A stretch of 64,000 bases of DNA, taken from Ceratobasidium sp. AG-K (lineage: Eukaryota; Basidiomycota; Agaricomycetes; Cantharellales; Ceratobasidiaceae). The stretch spans positions 1,364,001 through 1,428,000 of the forward strand of contig JAWNGF010000002.1 of NCBI GenBank assembly GCA_037039685.1. Reading direction: 5' to 3'. The position numbers and the translations under genes were made by a program. Under the pieces are notes generated by a model. It was not told the origin of the DNA. It saw only the letters and a program-made list of their open reading frames with translations, and searched no databases. This document shows positions 34,201 through 44,744 of this stretch, one piece after another (the first letter of the stretch is position 1; each line of letters opens with the position of its first letter).

Positions 34201-35115
34201 CCTAGCCCTTCAAGTCGCGTGTTCCATAGGTTCAATAAAATAGGTCAAGGTGATGTGAATTTGGTAGTTAACAACCCACCGCCATTTTATCATTAATAAC
34301 GTTCCACATGCTTAAGCAAGCGTCGGCCTGCTCATTGATAAATATTCATATTAATACTTCGTCCGCCGAACGTACCTGTAGTTGTCGAAACAATGATCCA
34401 ATCTGGCGGTAGTACCTACCCACCTCTTGCTCACCCGCGCTTGCTCCTAATAAGCGCATTCCTGTTATGCGTTCCCGTTTGCTTGAATGAGTGTAACTTG
34501 CTCTTCAATAGAGCTATGTGTGTTATTAGAAAGAGTCTAGGTGTTAACCGACGTGCCTACCGTGCGACATTGGCGACCGATCCAGACATTCAGGCAGAAT
34601 TGGATTAGCTCATGTGACGCACAAGGAGCTCCGCCAGTGGCGCCAGCTCCGAAGCGGGCTCTTCATATTCTCGATAGCTCTGAGAGACTTCCTAATCATC
34701 GGCATTATCGTGTTACACCAGGATACTAGGGTGTAGGATCTCGACTCACCTGCATGATATCAAGACAACCGAGGAAGGCATTGATGGCCGACTGAACTGG
34801 CGGAAACAGTTTAGTGCTTGTGTGCAGGGATTGAAGCGTGGCTTCAAGTCCTGTCCATAATCCGGCCCTAAGTTGTTGACCTTCATGAGATGGAAGAACG
34901 ATCGCCGGCGCCCGAGGGCGACTCGTACCCGAGATCGAATCAACATGAGCGAGGCCAGTCGAGAAGCCTGAAAAGGGGATTTTAACACCTGAAGCGTTGG
35001 AGGATTGAACGGATAGTGCTGGTACGGGAGATGGCGATCGCCTCAATAGTTTGCCTACTTCCCCAAGCAGGAACTTGCGGACACCGCGTTTGGACTTGGA
35101 GGTGAATGGATCCAT
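31233..35115 (-). pseudogene. NACHT-WD40 (NLR-like) protein, probably a pseudogene
   Basis: STAND-type protein of the class used by fungi in non-self recognition and programmed cell death (HET-E-like architecture). The minus strand begins with an N-terminal exon at 35115 to about 34749 (MDPFTSKSKRGVRKFLLGE to CLDIMQ). The linker at 34748-34240 keeps fragments such as YRQIGSLFRQLQ but is full of stops and shifts, and the junction into the NACHT exon lacks an AG acceptor. The NACHT exon 34235-32697 is clean: P-loop GMAGAGKTT, Walker B-like LVTVVDALDECDD, VTRRPKPEI. After a 58 nt intron (32639-32696) come about eight WD40 repeats, for example SVAYSPNGRHIVFG. A frameshift near 32165-32175 breaks the second or third repeat, and the rest continues in another frame to 31233. 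Multiple independent lesions argue for decay rather than error. Confidence 0.7.
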
Positions 35116-37022
35116 CCAGGAAACACAGTCCGATCGCAGGAGAAATCTCCAGTATAATATGCCCTATGGTTTTTGATCTTGGTCGAGAATAAATCTTGTT
35201 AGGTGCCAGAGAAATTCTCTGTTACTTTGGGAGTGGTGGCAGGGCTGAGACCTCCAAGAGCACGTGACACCCGGTCGGCTCGTTATGCCTGCAGCCCGTA
35301 TCGGGAAAGACTGGTTGGTAAGGGCTGAGAAATACTGAAGGACTATGGGAGTGGCATCAGTTCGAACCTTTTGATGCGGTCATTTTCACTTCGCGCAAGA
35401 TCGGCAGGAGGAATTATACACGTGAGAGTCATTTAGTGACCCTCACTAGTTAGCACGCATATTGACACAGATGGATACCATAGCTTCGATGCAGCAGTGC
35501 TAAAGTGTAATGAACCAATGTAACGTATATGGCTAAGCCAGAAAAGCGCTGGATTATCAGACATTGTAATGAGACCAATCAGAATGTATATATAAGTGTC
35601 TGCTAATCTAGCTCAGAGCGCAAGGAATTGAATCGGTAACGGGTTTAGAATTGATAGAAGGTGATGGGACACACAAGTGGTATGATTAACGGGTAAAATA
35701 ACAGGACAGGATGGGTCGCACATCACTCGGCGAAGGATCTGAGCTGGATATATGCGCCACCATATTTCTGTGCGTCAAGATCTAAGTCGACCCTGCACTA
35801 CCACAAAATCAGACATCAACTCAGCCTATATGGGCTCCCATTCCCGCTCAGAGATCGTGGTGTGGCGATCCAGGCAGCTTGTGCCGATGCGTAGAATGTT
35901 AACACCAGGCTGGTGCACTATGTTTTCCCACCCTTCACCTCAAATTCGCCCCGTCCTCTGTATCCTGTTCCACTCTGTTACATACCTAGACTTCGCACTT
36001 CATCTCCAGCATCTATCCTCGTCTCACCCGTCAGCGGGTTGTACTACCCTTGTCTCATGCTCTTGTTCCTAATCGAATGTCTACTGCACTCACTTCTCTC
36101 GGGTTTCAACAGATATTGTGCCACCGCCCACGGTGCTTCCCAAGTAATTTCAATGCACTTTGCCCGCTCCGGATGTGGGTTCCTTGGTGGGTGGTTCGGC
36201 CAAACCCAAGGCCGACACGGCGCACGGGCCCGGATGGATCCCTTGGAGCAGAGACCTCCAATGGGCGTCGGCGGACCTTCAAAGCTGAGACTGTGTGTGC
36301 CCAATATACGAGATCGATCCCCACGAACGCCTTCCGGCAAATCGGCCGCATGTCTGGCATCTAAGCCAACGCTCAACATCCCATTCAGCCACCAGTGTCA
36401 ACCGCAGGCATAGCACACGGCACCAGATGACACGTCAAATCAACCTTGGGGCAACGTAGTTCAACGCTGGACAACGTAGGTCTCCAAAGCAGCGAATGTA
36501 TGCGCACAATTTTGTGTCATTCATCCACGCCAGCGAGCAACCAGATAGCATGGATGGATCGGGCGAAGAATAGTCTATGTCAGGTCAAATTTCGCATACG
36601 AAGACGAGGTCATTTGATGTACACCCCTGTTGACGCTCTTCTCGAATGTTCAACGGATACTTTTCGGATAGGGCCGGTTCTGACAACTCCATTCATGCTG
36701 CTAGATCTGGGATCCGATCGTACGGAAGATGTATCGTGTTACTTCCTCCAAGGTGAGTGGCGAGAGGGCAAGGGGAGAGAGGGTTGTCGTCCCACGCCGC
36801 AACACCCAAGCTCTGACCGCGATGACGTCCTTCGAGCGGATGGCTACGCTTATGAACGCACCGGAAAACTTCTGGAAAAGAACGACCTAATTCGATTGGA
36901 ACAACTGTAGCTACAGCTGAGAGAGAAAAAGAATAGAGAAATCCGGGATATCCGCTGGGCCAAATATGTAACGCAGAACAAAAGAGCTCACAGGAGACAC
37001 AAACGCCTTTTTTTCTACGCAT
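35116..37022. other. Long intergenic stretch, no gene seen
   Basis: Upstream of the NLR relic and downstream of the RRM-RS gene. The frames at 35752-36910 overlap on both strands and show no motif or splice structure. Confidence 0.4.
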
Positions 37023-38188
37023 CTACTTTTCTTCCTCGGGGACGGGATCCACGTCCTTCTTGGCTTCGGGCTCCTTGTCTTCAGGTGCCACGCCGTTGGG
37101 TTCACGCGAAAGACTGCGTCGGCGGCGGTCCTCAACCTCGTCCACATCCTCACGATCTTCACGTGTGCGACGGTCTTCCCTCTCCTCATCGCGGTCCCGC
37201 CTGTCGCGCGAGCGAGAACGAGAGCGGGTCCGACGGCGGCTATCACGGTCCCGCTCCTTTTCGCTGCGACGGGGGCTACGAGAGCGAGAGCGCGAACGGT
37301 CCCGATCACGTTCACGTTCACGACGGTCACGGTCACGGTCCCTGCCGCCACGGCCGCCACGAGGAGTGTCTTGGCGCCAGAGAGCCGAAGGGGGTCGGCG
37401 TGCCCACTGGCAATGGGAAATTAAAACAATGAATATGAGTCAGCGAAATGAATCCTACCTGAACACTGATGCGATGACGGTCGATCATCTGGCCATGCCT
37501 GAAATGAATTAGTGCCTTGCATCATGGGCGTAATTGACATTGAGCTCACATGGAATGGTAGGCATCCTCTGCATCCCTGTCGTTTCGAAATTCGATAAAT
37601 GCGTAGCTGAAACAGTTGAACCCGACGTCAGGGACATGTTCGAACTTGTTTACAATGGTAGAGAAGGTGGATACCCTCGACTCGAGCTTTGGTCTCCAGA
37701 GCAATACGCTCAGCCTCAGCTCACAAGCAAAGCTCGCCTCGAGTGGGGAATGGTTCGGTCGCGGGGAACGAGTGCGGGACGTAGGAATGAATCGATGTTG
37801 CAGGCATTTTGCGCATCGGAAGTGGACTGGATCGTGTGCGAGGCCATTGCGACGAATCGAGATCGAGCGGGCACTTGTTCGTCCTCGAGACGAGTTCTCA
37901 CGGCCGAATGAGAGCGAAAAAACAAAGACGAGATGTTGTTGTTGTTGTCTTCTCACCTTGCGCCACCTCCGCCGCGGGTCGAAGGAATGTCACAACGCAC
38001 GAGGCGACCATACCTACATCATCGATCAGCAAGGCCACACACTGCTAGTCACACACTTACCGCTCGAACTCGTACGCAAGGTCTTTAGCACGGGCATCCC
38101 GCGAGAAGCCACTGCGCTATGTCAGCCAACATCCAGAACAAGTTCCAACATGCACCCACCTTACAAACAGAATCTTGCGTCCGGACAT
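37023..38188 (-). CDS. RRM-RS protein (SR-type splicing factor)
   Basis: RNA-binding splicing regulator acting in the nucleus. Six exons on the minus strand, 38188-38160, 38111-38061, 38013-37957, 37606-37550, 37498-37459 and 37406-37023, sum to exactly 206 codons (205 residues). One RRM fills residues 1-80, with RNP2 KILFVSGFS and RNP1-type YAFIEF. The rest is Arg-rich, with DRDRDRRERERDRDR and SRSRSRSPRR dipeptides, then an acidic end (PVPEEEK). The third intron (37607-37956) is 350 nt, about seven times the usual size here, and contains a (GTT)n tract near 37936-37948. The longer frame across 36911-37360 in another register is a composition shadow. SR proteins are phosphorylated by SRPK-type kinases on RS repeats. 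Confidence 0.85.
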
Positions 38189-38558
38189 TATGGTGGTGGT
38201 TGTTGCTTTGGATCTCAAAATTCAACGTGTAGTCCGAGCTGACTAACACACGGGATTTTGTCGATTTCCAGAGGTTGACAGCGCTTGCCACCGGCACCAG
38301 GATTGTGACTAATCCGTGGGTTAGAGCCGAGTTACGCCGTTACAACATCCGCGTGCTGATCGGCCAGACCGTTCGAGGCAGTATTATGATGCGATCCATC
38401 CCCCAACGACCCGCGTACCTTGCCTGTCGGGCAGCACCGGACACCGGGCATTGATAAACCGTATTTGGCTGGAGAGCCGCCCATTTCTTCAATAAATACC
38501 TTTAGGTTTGACACTCGACCACCACCACCCCCCTTCCTTTTCTCCTATCTTCCTAGTC
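38189..38558. other. Divergent promoter region, RRM-RS and D-LDH genes
   Basis: Shared spacer between oppositely transcribed genes. From about 38410 on it is part of the block duplicated near 41880, including ttcaataaatacctt, which lies about 70 nt before the ATG at 38559 and is the likely core promoter. Confidence 0.5.
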
Positions 38559-40979
38559 ATGTATAGGTCTCCGCGGTTAATTACTGGCTCCTTCTCCCGT
38601 CGTGGTTTCTTCAGAGGCCCTTGCGGTCTAATATTACTTCAACTGGGCAACGGGCGGCCTCGTCCTCAGCACCAGCTGCGGCATCTAGTTCTAACTTTGG
38701 GGCCTTGGCCGGCATGGCCGCGGTCAGTGGGATAGCAGGGTACTACCTTGCCACTCAGTCCGGCTCTGGCAAACCCTCGTACGACGCTCTAGCAACGCCC
38801 AAGTACGCAAGCAAAGCGGAAATCCAACAGGCCGTAAAGGAACTAGAGGGCCAGTTTCCCGCTGGAGGGGTGTCTACCGATCCTGACGTCCTCAAACTCC
38901 ACGGTTTCTCAGTGAGACCTCCTACTAAATGCTATATATTGGCCTCATTGCCTATCTAGGAAAATTCGTACCACCCCAGTGCCCCTCACAGCGTCGTCGT
39001 ACACGTCTATAGCACGGAAGATGTAGTCAAAGTCGTAAAAGTTGCCAACAAATACCGTATCCCAGTGACCGCGTTTAGCGGTGGGACGAGTCTCGAGGGA
39101 CACTTTGGCGGCGTAAGTACCACACTCTGCTTATCCCATCCGTGATCCCAAACAAACTTTGTATCAGACTCCAGAAGTTGGGGGTATATGCATCGATCTG
39201 TCAGCTATGGACGCAATTCTCCAAATCAACGAGGCGGATTCGGATATGATCGTCCAATCCGGGGCGAGGTGGGAAGATGTTAATTCTACGTTGGAGTCTC
39301 AAGGTGTGTCTCCCACGCCATTAATCTACATCAAGCCAACCGTAACTTTGTTTAGGGATACCACTTTTCTTCCCAGTAAGTCTGCATATAGGCTGAAATA
39401 AAAGTTAGCCACACATCACTCACCTTGCTTTAGCTGGATCCAGGCCCTGGTGCGACGATTGGTGGCATGATAGGAACTGGGTGCTCAGGAAGTAAGTACA
39501 TTCGACCATAGTTTAGGTGATAGTTTCCTCAACGAGGATACACAGCCAATGCCGTTCGATATGGAACCGCAAAAGCTGAATGGTTCCTCAATGTCGTACG
39601 TCCATCGAAGCACGCCAGATAGTTCAAAACGTGCATCTAACTTATAATTTAGACGGTTGTTCTTCCTTCCGGTGAAGTAGTCAAAACGCGTCGACGAGCA
39701 CGCAAGAGCTCAGCCGGATTCGACACAACCAAGCTCTTTATCGGGGCCGAAGGCACGCTTGGAATTGTCACCGAAGGTATTCTGTCTTTCTAGATTGCGG
39801 AATCACGGACGCATTTAACACCCGCAAATAGCAACTCTCCGACTAGCACCTCGACTACCTACAACTGTAGCCACAGTCGCGTTCCCAGACGTCCGCAAAG
39901 CAGTTGATGCAGTGGCAGAGATCCTCAACATTGGAGTTCCCATTCGTGCGTACCGCTTACTTTGCTCGCCGTCCCTCGATTTACTCACGGAATCCTATAG
40001 AATGCGTTGAGCTACTCGACGGTAACCATGATTCATCGATCTGTAATTAAGGTCTCACACCCCGCTTTGTTAGACCATATGATGGCAGCGCTCAATAAAG
40101 CCGGCCTCGCGGACCGGAAATACCCCGAACTCGACTCGCTATTCTTCAAATTCCAAGGGTCAAAAGAGGCTCAGAAGGAAGCATCGGCTGTCGTTAAAAA
40201 GATTGTCGAGAAACACGGCGGGTGAGTCTTAGCTACCCGACGAATAGTGGGCTTAAGCTGAATACGAGCGTAGGAAAAATTTCCAAGCTGCACGGGACGA
40301 GAAAGAGGCACACGACTTTTGGCAGAACCGCAAGTATGCGCTATGGAGTACCATGGCGTTGTACCCTAATTCGAGGTTGTGGACGACGGACGTTGCGTGA
40401 GTACGGAAGAAATACCGGAAGGAGCTACGTGCTTAGTTGCCGCATAGCGTTCCCGTGTCCCGCCTTCCCGAACTAGTCCAGGAGACCAAAGAGGATTTGG
40501 CCAAGTCGGGGCTCAAGTCGACAATTGTAGGACATGTTGGCGACGGTACGTTGCACCAGTTCAATTTCAGTCCGGAGCTTAAACGCCTTACATGCAGGTA
40601 ACTTCCACGCGTTTATGATCATTCGAAATGACGAGGAACTGGAGCCTGTCAAGGAAGCTGTGCATAGGATGGTCCACCGCGCGCTGGCATTGGATGGAAC
40701 GTGTAAGTTCGGTAGACCATACTAAATGATTTGAGAAGCTCATATGGTTTGATAGGCACCGGCGAGCACGGTGTTGGTGTTGGAAAGAAAGAGTACCTGG
40801 TTGAGGAGCTTGGCCCGGGAACTGTGGAGCTGATGCGGACCGTCAAACGCGCGATCGATCCTCATAATTTGTTCAATCCTGGCAAAGTGCGTATCAACCT
40901 TCCAGCAACGGTCAAGTTATCTGATTTCTTCACATTATAGCTCTACCCGGATCTTGGTGACAAGCCCGGCAAACATTAG
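38559..40979 (+). CDS. DLD1: D-lactate dehydrogenase (cytochrome), mitochondrial
   Basis: FAD enzyme of the inner mitochondrial membrane that oxidises D-lactate to pyruvate and passes electrons to cytochrome c, also clearing methylglyoxal-derived lactate. Fifteen exons were resolved, from 38559-38911 to 40941-40979, including exons of 20 nt (39356-39375) and 21 nt (40001-40021). A presequence ([18 protein letters not shown]) and a membrane segment ([14 protein letters not shown]) precede the FAD-binding domain, with [29 protein letters not shown] and [13 protein letters not shown]. The C-terminal part has [24 protein letters not shown] and [10 protein letters not shown]. The coding sum is 1673 nt, one short: frame is lost at a CCC at 38618-38620, where the duplicated copy at 42023 has CCCC. 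The loss falls in the presequence, so a missing base in the assembly is likely. Confidence 0.92.
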
Positions 40980-42022
40980 GCGATAGAGAGGGTTAGACGC
41001 TGGTTTAGGAAACCGGGGAAGGCGTTTTGGGTACTAATTGTAGCTTATTAGGTAACAAATGAATGCCGTGAATACGTGGCGCCTTGAATGAGAAGTAACA
41101 TTCGGTTTCTTTGGCTTATAGCACGCACGATTAGGCCGAGACAAGGATATACAATTGTTGGTAAAGGAGTGAAAGTCTGAAGGGAACACACGTCAAGTAG
41201 ATACATGGGTAGATAATAAAGAACTAGAAGGAACGTCGGTAGCAACGCGCTAAGAATATATAGTTGAACTACGCTAATGTCAAGGTCGGAAAAAGATAGC
41301 AAGCATACTGAGAGGTATAATTTAAGAAAGCGCCGGGAATATCACGAAGAGAGGATATAACTGGCTGTTATGTCAAGCAACGCTGCAGCCTGCTTAGGCG
41401 TCGCCTGAGGCTCTGGAAGACGAGCGACGCGCATGAAGGGTGGATACGACCAATGGAAACGAATCGACCCAGAGGAAATATTGGAAAGAGAAGAGGATGA
41501 GCGGAGGCAATGAGGTGATGTGACCTCCAGCCGGCTGCTGGGCACCTTTGGTTGAGTAAAGACGCGAGTCGCCGTCTAAGCGTTTCTGATTGAAGAGATC
41601 AATTGAAGCTTTGTCTTTCAATCTGGCGCCGAATCCTCATCTCCGTCAAGCCTGTTGGCCAGCCCAAGCCCCGTGCTGGACCACCTCCGTCCTAGGGAGT
41701 CGACCTGCCTCCCTGACTTTGACGCTTCATTGATTTGCATCCATTGATTGCTTACCCACTCCCGGACTGTCACCTGTGCCCTGTGCCGTGTATGCGTGGT
41801 CAGACCATGTGTTCTTGTAGCGCTACATAAATTTCTTATCCATTGATGCCTCGTGCAGATCGACGAACTAGGGCGGCTGGCCACGAGCCTAGCCTGCCGG
41901 GTAGACACCAAGTATTAATAAACCGCATTTGGCTCAAGAGCCCTCCACCCCTTCAATAAATACCTTGAGTTTTGGCACTCGACCATCCCTTGCTCCCTTC
42001 CATTACTCTCATCTTCTTAATC
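40980..42022. other. Duplicated 3' flank, fragment of the 42828 gene, unique spacer
   Basis: 40980-41620 is the first copy of the duplicated 3' flank. Its minus strand at about 41345-41545 carries a copy of the last exon of the gene at 42828-43559 (SSRLEVTSPH, SSLSNISSGS) without the upstream exons, so it is a fragment. 41625-41880 is unique spacer. From 41880 the second copy begins. Confidence 0.6.
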
Positions 42023-42412
42023 ATGTATAGTTCTCTGCGGTTGATTACTGGCTCCTCTCGCCGTGCATTTATCCAAAGCCCCTTACGGTCTAACATAACT
42101 TCAACTGGGCGACGGGCGGCCTCGTCCTCAACACCAGACTTACCACCTAACTTTTGGCCTACCCCTCTGCAGTGGGTCGGCATAATCACGCTGATCGGGG
42201 GGGGTGAAATACCTCACTCGCGACAGCGAGTCACCCCGTTCCCGCAAGGAACGCAAGCGCAAGTCAGACTCCGGCAAGTCCTTGTACGAGCAATCCTCAT
42301 AATTTGTTCAACCTGGCAGAGTGCGTATCAACCTTCCAGCAACGGTCAAGTTATCTGAATTCGCCGCGTTGTAGCTCTACCCGGATCTTGATGACAAGCC
42401 CAGCAAACATTA
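42023..42412 (+). pseudogene. Internally deleted copy of the D-lactate dehydrogenase gene
   Basis: Opens like DLD1 (MYSSLRLITGSSRR, then [18 protein letters not shown]) and keeps the frame that DLD1 loses. After about 80 codons it jumps, near 42285 (ttgtacgagcaatcctcataat), to the end of the gene: the remnant of PHNLFN, the last intron and the final exon (LYPDLDDKPSKH) to the stop at 42410-42412. All FAD and substrate domains are gone. Confidence 0.85.
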
Positions 42413-42827
42413 GACAATAGAGATGGCTGGAGGCTGGTTTAGGAAACCGGGGAAGGCGTTTTGGGTACTAATTGTAGCGAATTGGGCAACAAATCAATGT
42501 CGTGAATACGTGGCGCCTTGAATGAGAAGTAACATTCGGTTTCTTTGGCTTATAGCACGCGCGATTTGGCCAAGACAAGGATATACAATTGTTGGTAAGA
42601 GAGTAAAAGTCTGAAGGGAACACACGTCAAGTAGATACATGGGTAGATAATAAAGAACTAGAAGGAACGTCGGTAGCAACACGCTAAGAATATATAGTTG
42701 AACTACGCTAATGTCAAGGTCGGAAAAAGATAGCAAGCATACTGAGAGGAATAATTTAAGAAAGCGCCGGGAATGTCACGAAGAGAGGATATAGCTGGTT
42801 GTTAGGTCAGGCGATGCTGCAGCCTGC
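42413..42827. other. Second copy of the duplicated 3' flank
   Basis: Nearly identical to 40980-41340. A minus-strand frame with a hydrophobic run exists in both copies, but the differences between copies are mostly amino-acid changing, so it is unlikely to be selected as protein. Confidence 0.55.
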
Positions 42828-43559
42828 TTAGGCGATACCTGAGGCTCTGGAAGACGAGCGACGCGCGTGACGAGTAGATATGACCGATGGAGGGCGTGAA
42901 CGAGTCGACCCAGAGGAAATATTGGAAAGAGACGAGGAAGGGCGGAGGCGATGAGGTGATGTGACCTCTAGCCGGTTGCTGGATGCCGTTGGTTGGGTAA
43001 AGACGTGAGTCACTGGTAAAGCGTTCCTGGTTCAAAATATCAATTGAAGCTTCCAGCACCGTTTTTACCAGTTGACTCACCGTAGGAAGTCTTCCGGGGA
43101 CATTCCAACCTGTGACACGGACAAGTCTGAAGTCGAGAGTGATGGCGAATTTGGCCCTTCAGAACTGAAAGAAGCAGCAAAGGGTTAGGCTTGGAATGCT
43201 TGCTCTCAACCCACAACTTACTTGAAAGGCTCTAGTTGACCATCGCCAAGTTGACCCCTATTTCGATGAACGAAGAATATCAAAATCACTGAGACTCCAT
43301 GAGATCGTAGATATTGTGCTTACAGTCCACCTAGCCCATCCTGAGCCTCAACTAACGGCCCTTCCTTGCGATTTTCGTCCTCGACGCGCACAAGCGGTTG
43401 CGTAGCTGGCAATGTTGGAGGCTGGGCGCTAGATTTTCGCTCCCGCAAACTGGGCAACGGGTGATTCTTGGCCAGTCTCAGTGGTCGAGGACTCCAGTGC
43501 AATCCCTTGGGCTTTGGCTGGGCATAGTGAGAGACAATATGTGCCGTAGCAATCGCCAT
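42828..43559 (-). CDS. Hypothetical Ser/Pro-rich protein, four exons
   Basis: I do not recognise this protein. Exons on the minus strand are 43559-43324, 43257-43222, 43164-43081 and 43026-42828, with good splice signals and introns of 54-66 nt; the sum is exactly 185 codons (184 residues), which argues for a real gene. It begins MAIATAHIVSHYAQPKPK. The middle is Pro/Lys/Glu-rich and the end is Ser/Arg-rich (SSSLSNISSGSTRSR, RRSSSRASGIA). No membrane segment is visible. Its last exon lies inside the duplicated block, and a broken copy of that exon sits at about 41345-41545. It diverges from the MBF1 gene with only 222 nt between starts. Confidence 0.5.
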
Positions 43560-43781
43560 TGGGATCGGGTTGTGGTAGTGCGCAACAAGGGGCAGTGATC
43601 ACCGCTCTACTTACCTAAGCGTTACGGTACCGATCATCGAGTCAAGTACCAAGTCAAATGCTTATGGAACATGCGAGGCGGTGAAACGTCAGCGCTCCGA
43701 TATAAATCCATAGCCGACGCCAGTCATCCCCCACTCCCCACTCTCTCTAGACCTCATCTACACACTTTTATTTTTATTATC

Positions 43782-44455
43782 ATGAGCAACGTCGAATGGG
43801 ACTCCAAGGTTGTCATTGGCAATAAAGCTCGCACCCCAAAAGTCACTCGTGGAAACGCCGAAGTGAACGGTATGTACACACACATTTTCTCGCGTGTGAC
43901 ACGGTACTAACATTTTTTCTTTAGCTGTAAGTAGACAACGCTTAAGATGATGTGGCAACTTGACTGAATCAACTATCTCTCAGGCGCGACGAGCAGGCGC
44001 TGTCATCTCTACTGACAAGAAATCGACTATCGGCAACAAGGGCCATGCTGGTACGCCACATTCACTTTCTCGTTATTAATGCGCCCGCTTATGCATCCCA
44101 CATAGGCCCCGATCACCAAAGGATTGCCAAACTAGACCGCGAAGACGACGTCGCGCCGCCCCCCAAGGTCCTGCCTTCTGTCGGCAAGGCCATGCAGACT
44201 GCACGCATGGAGCTGAAGCTCTCGCAAAAGGACGTGGCAGCCAAGATCAACGAGAAGCAGTCGGTCCTCCAGGACTATGAGTCTGGCAAGGCCATCCCCA
44301 ACCCCCAGATTCTTGGAAAGTTGGAGCGCGCGCTTGGAGTCAAACTTCGTGGTACGTATACCTGTCCGATGCAGGCTCCGCAATGCGCTCACACCAATAT
44401 GGTTGCAGGTAGTGACATTGGGAAAAAGCTGGATGGCCCCAAGAAGTCGGCTTGA
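43782..44455 (+). CDS. MBF1: Multiprotein bridging factor 1
   Basis: Conserved transcriptional coactivator that bridges TBP and bZIP activators (Gcn4-type) and also limits frameshifting on stalled ribosomes. Exons are 43782-43869, 43925-43926, 43984-44050, 44106-44351 and 44409-44455, exactly 150 codons (149 residues). The N-terminal MBF1 domain has WDSKVVIG and NAARRAG; the Cro/C1-type helix-turn-helix covers about residues 80-135 (LSQKDVAAKINEKQSVLQDYE, split by SGKAIPN, then LGKLERALGVKLRG). The second exon is only two nucleotides (ct): it completes the codon g|ct for the first Ala of NAARRAG, and without it the frame is lost. Introns of 55 and 57 nt flank it with clean GT and AG signals. 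Confidence 0.95.
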
Positions 44456-44744
44456 GGTCAATCCGTAGTCTCCCATTCTCCGGCTCTCCGCTCTCGTACC
44501 CCTTGTCATACCGCTGTTGTACCTAGAGTTCTGCATAGAGCTTCACCCACTGTATTTTCTTGACCCACTCTGATGCAGAGCAACGATTAATTAAATAGCA
44601 AATACTTTTTGCATGTTCATTCGAATGGTATCGAGAGAAGAAATACTGTACACTAGCACGTTACACGAGGTCGATACATGCGCGAGCCACGAGTCCAGCT
44701 GGTATCGCAATAGAGCAATGCCACCAACCATAAACACAGCTTGA

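Larger units (their letters stand above)
38410..43055. repeat. Tandem segmental duplication (38410-41620 / 41880-43055)
   Basis: The second copy matches the first at the promoter and first codons of the D-LDH gene (from 41880), then jumps by a large internal deletion to the last exons, and continues through the 3' flank to about 43055. Long stretches such as 41040-41340 and 42480-42780 are nearly identical. Copy two therefore lacks roughly 2 kb present in copy one. Confidence 0.85.

Noticed and set aside
36911..37360. Minus-strand frame of 149 codons
   Set aside because: Alternative register of the RS-rich exon of the RRM-RS gene; the spliced SR frame gives an exact codon sum and a known domain.
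41048..42736. Duplicated hydrophobic minus-strand frames (41048-41302 and 42494-42736)
   Set aside because: Both copies are open, but the differences between them mostly change amino acids, as expected of noncoding DNA preserved only because the duplication is recent.
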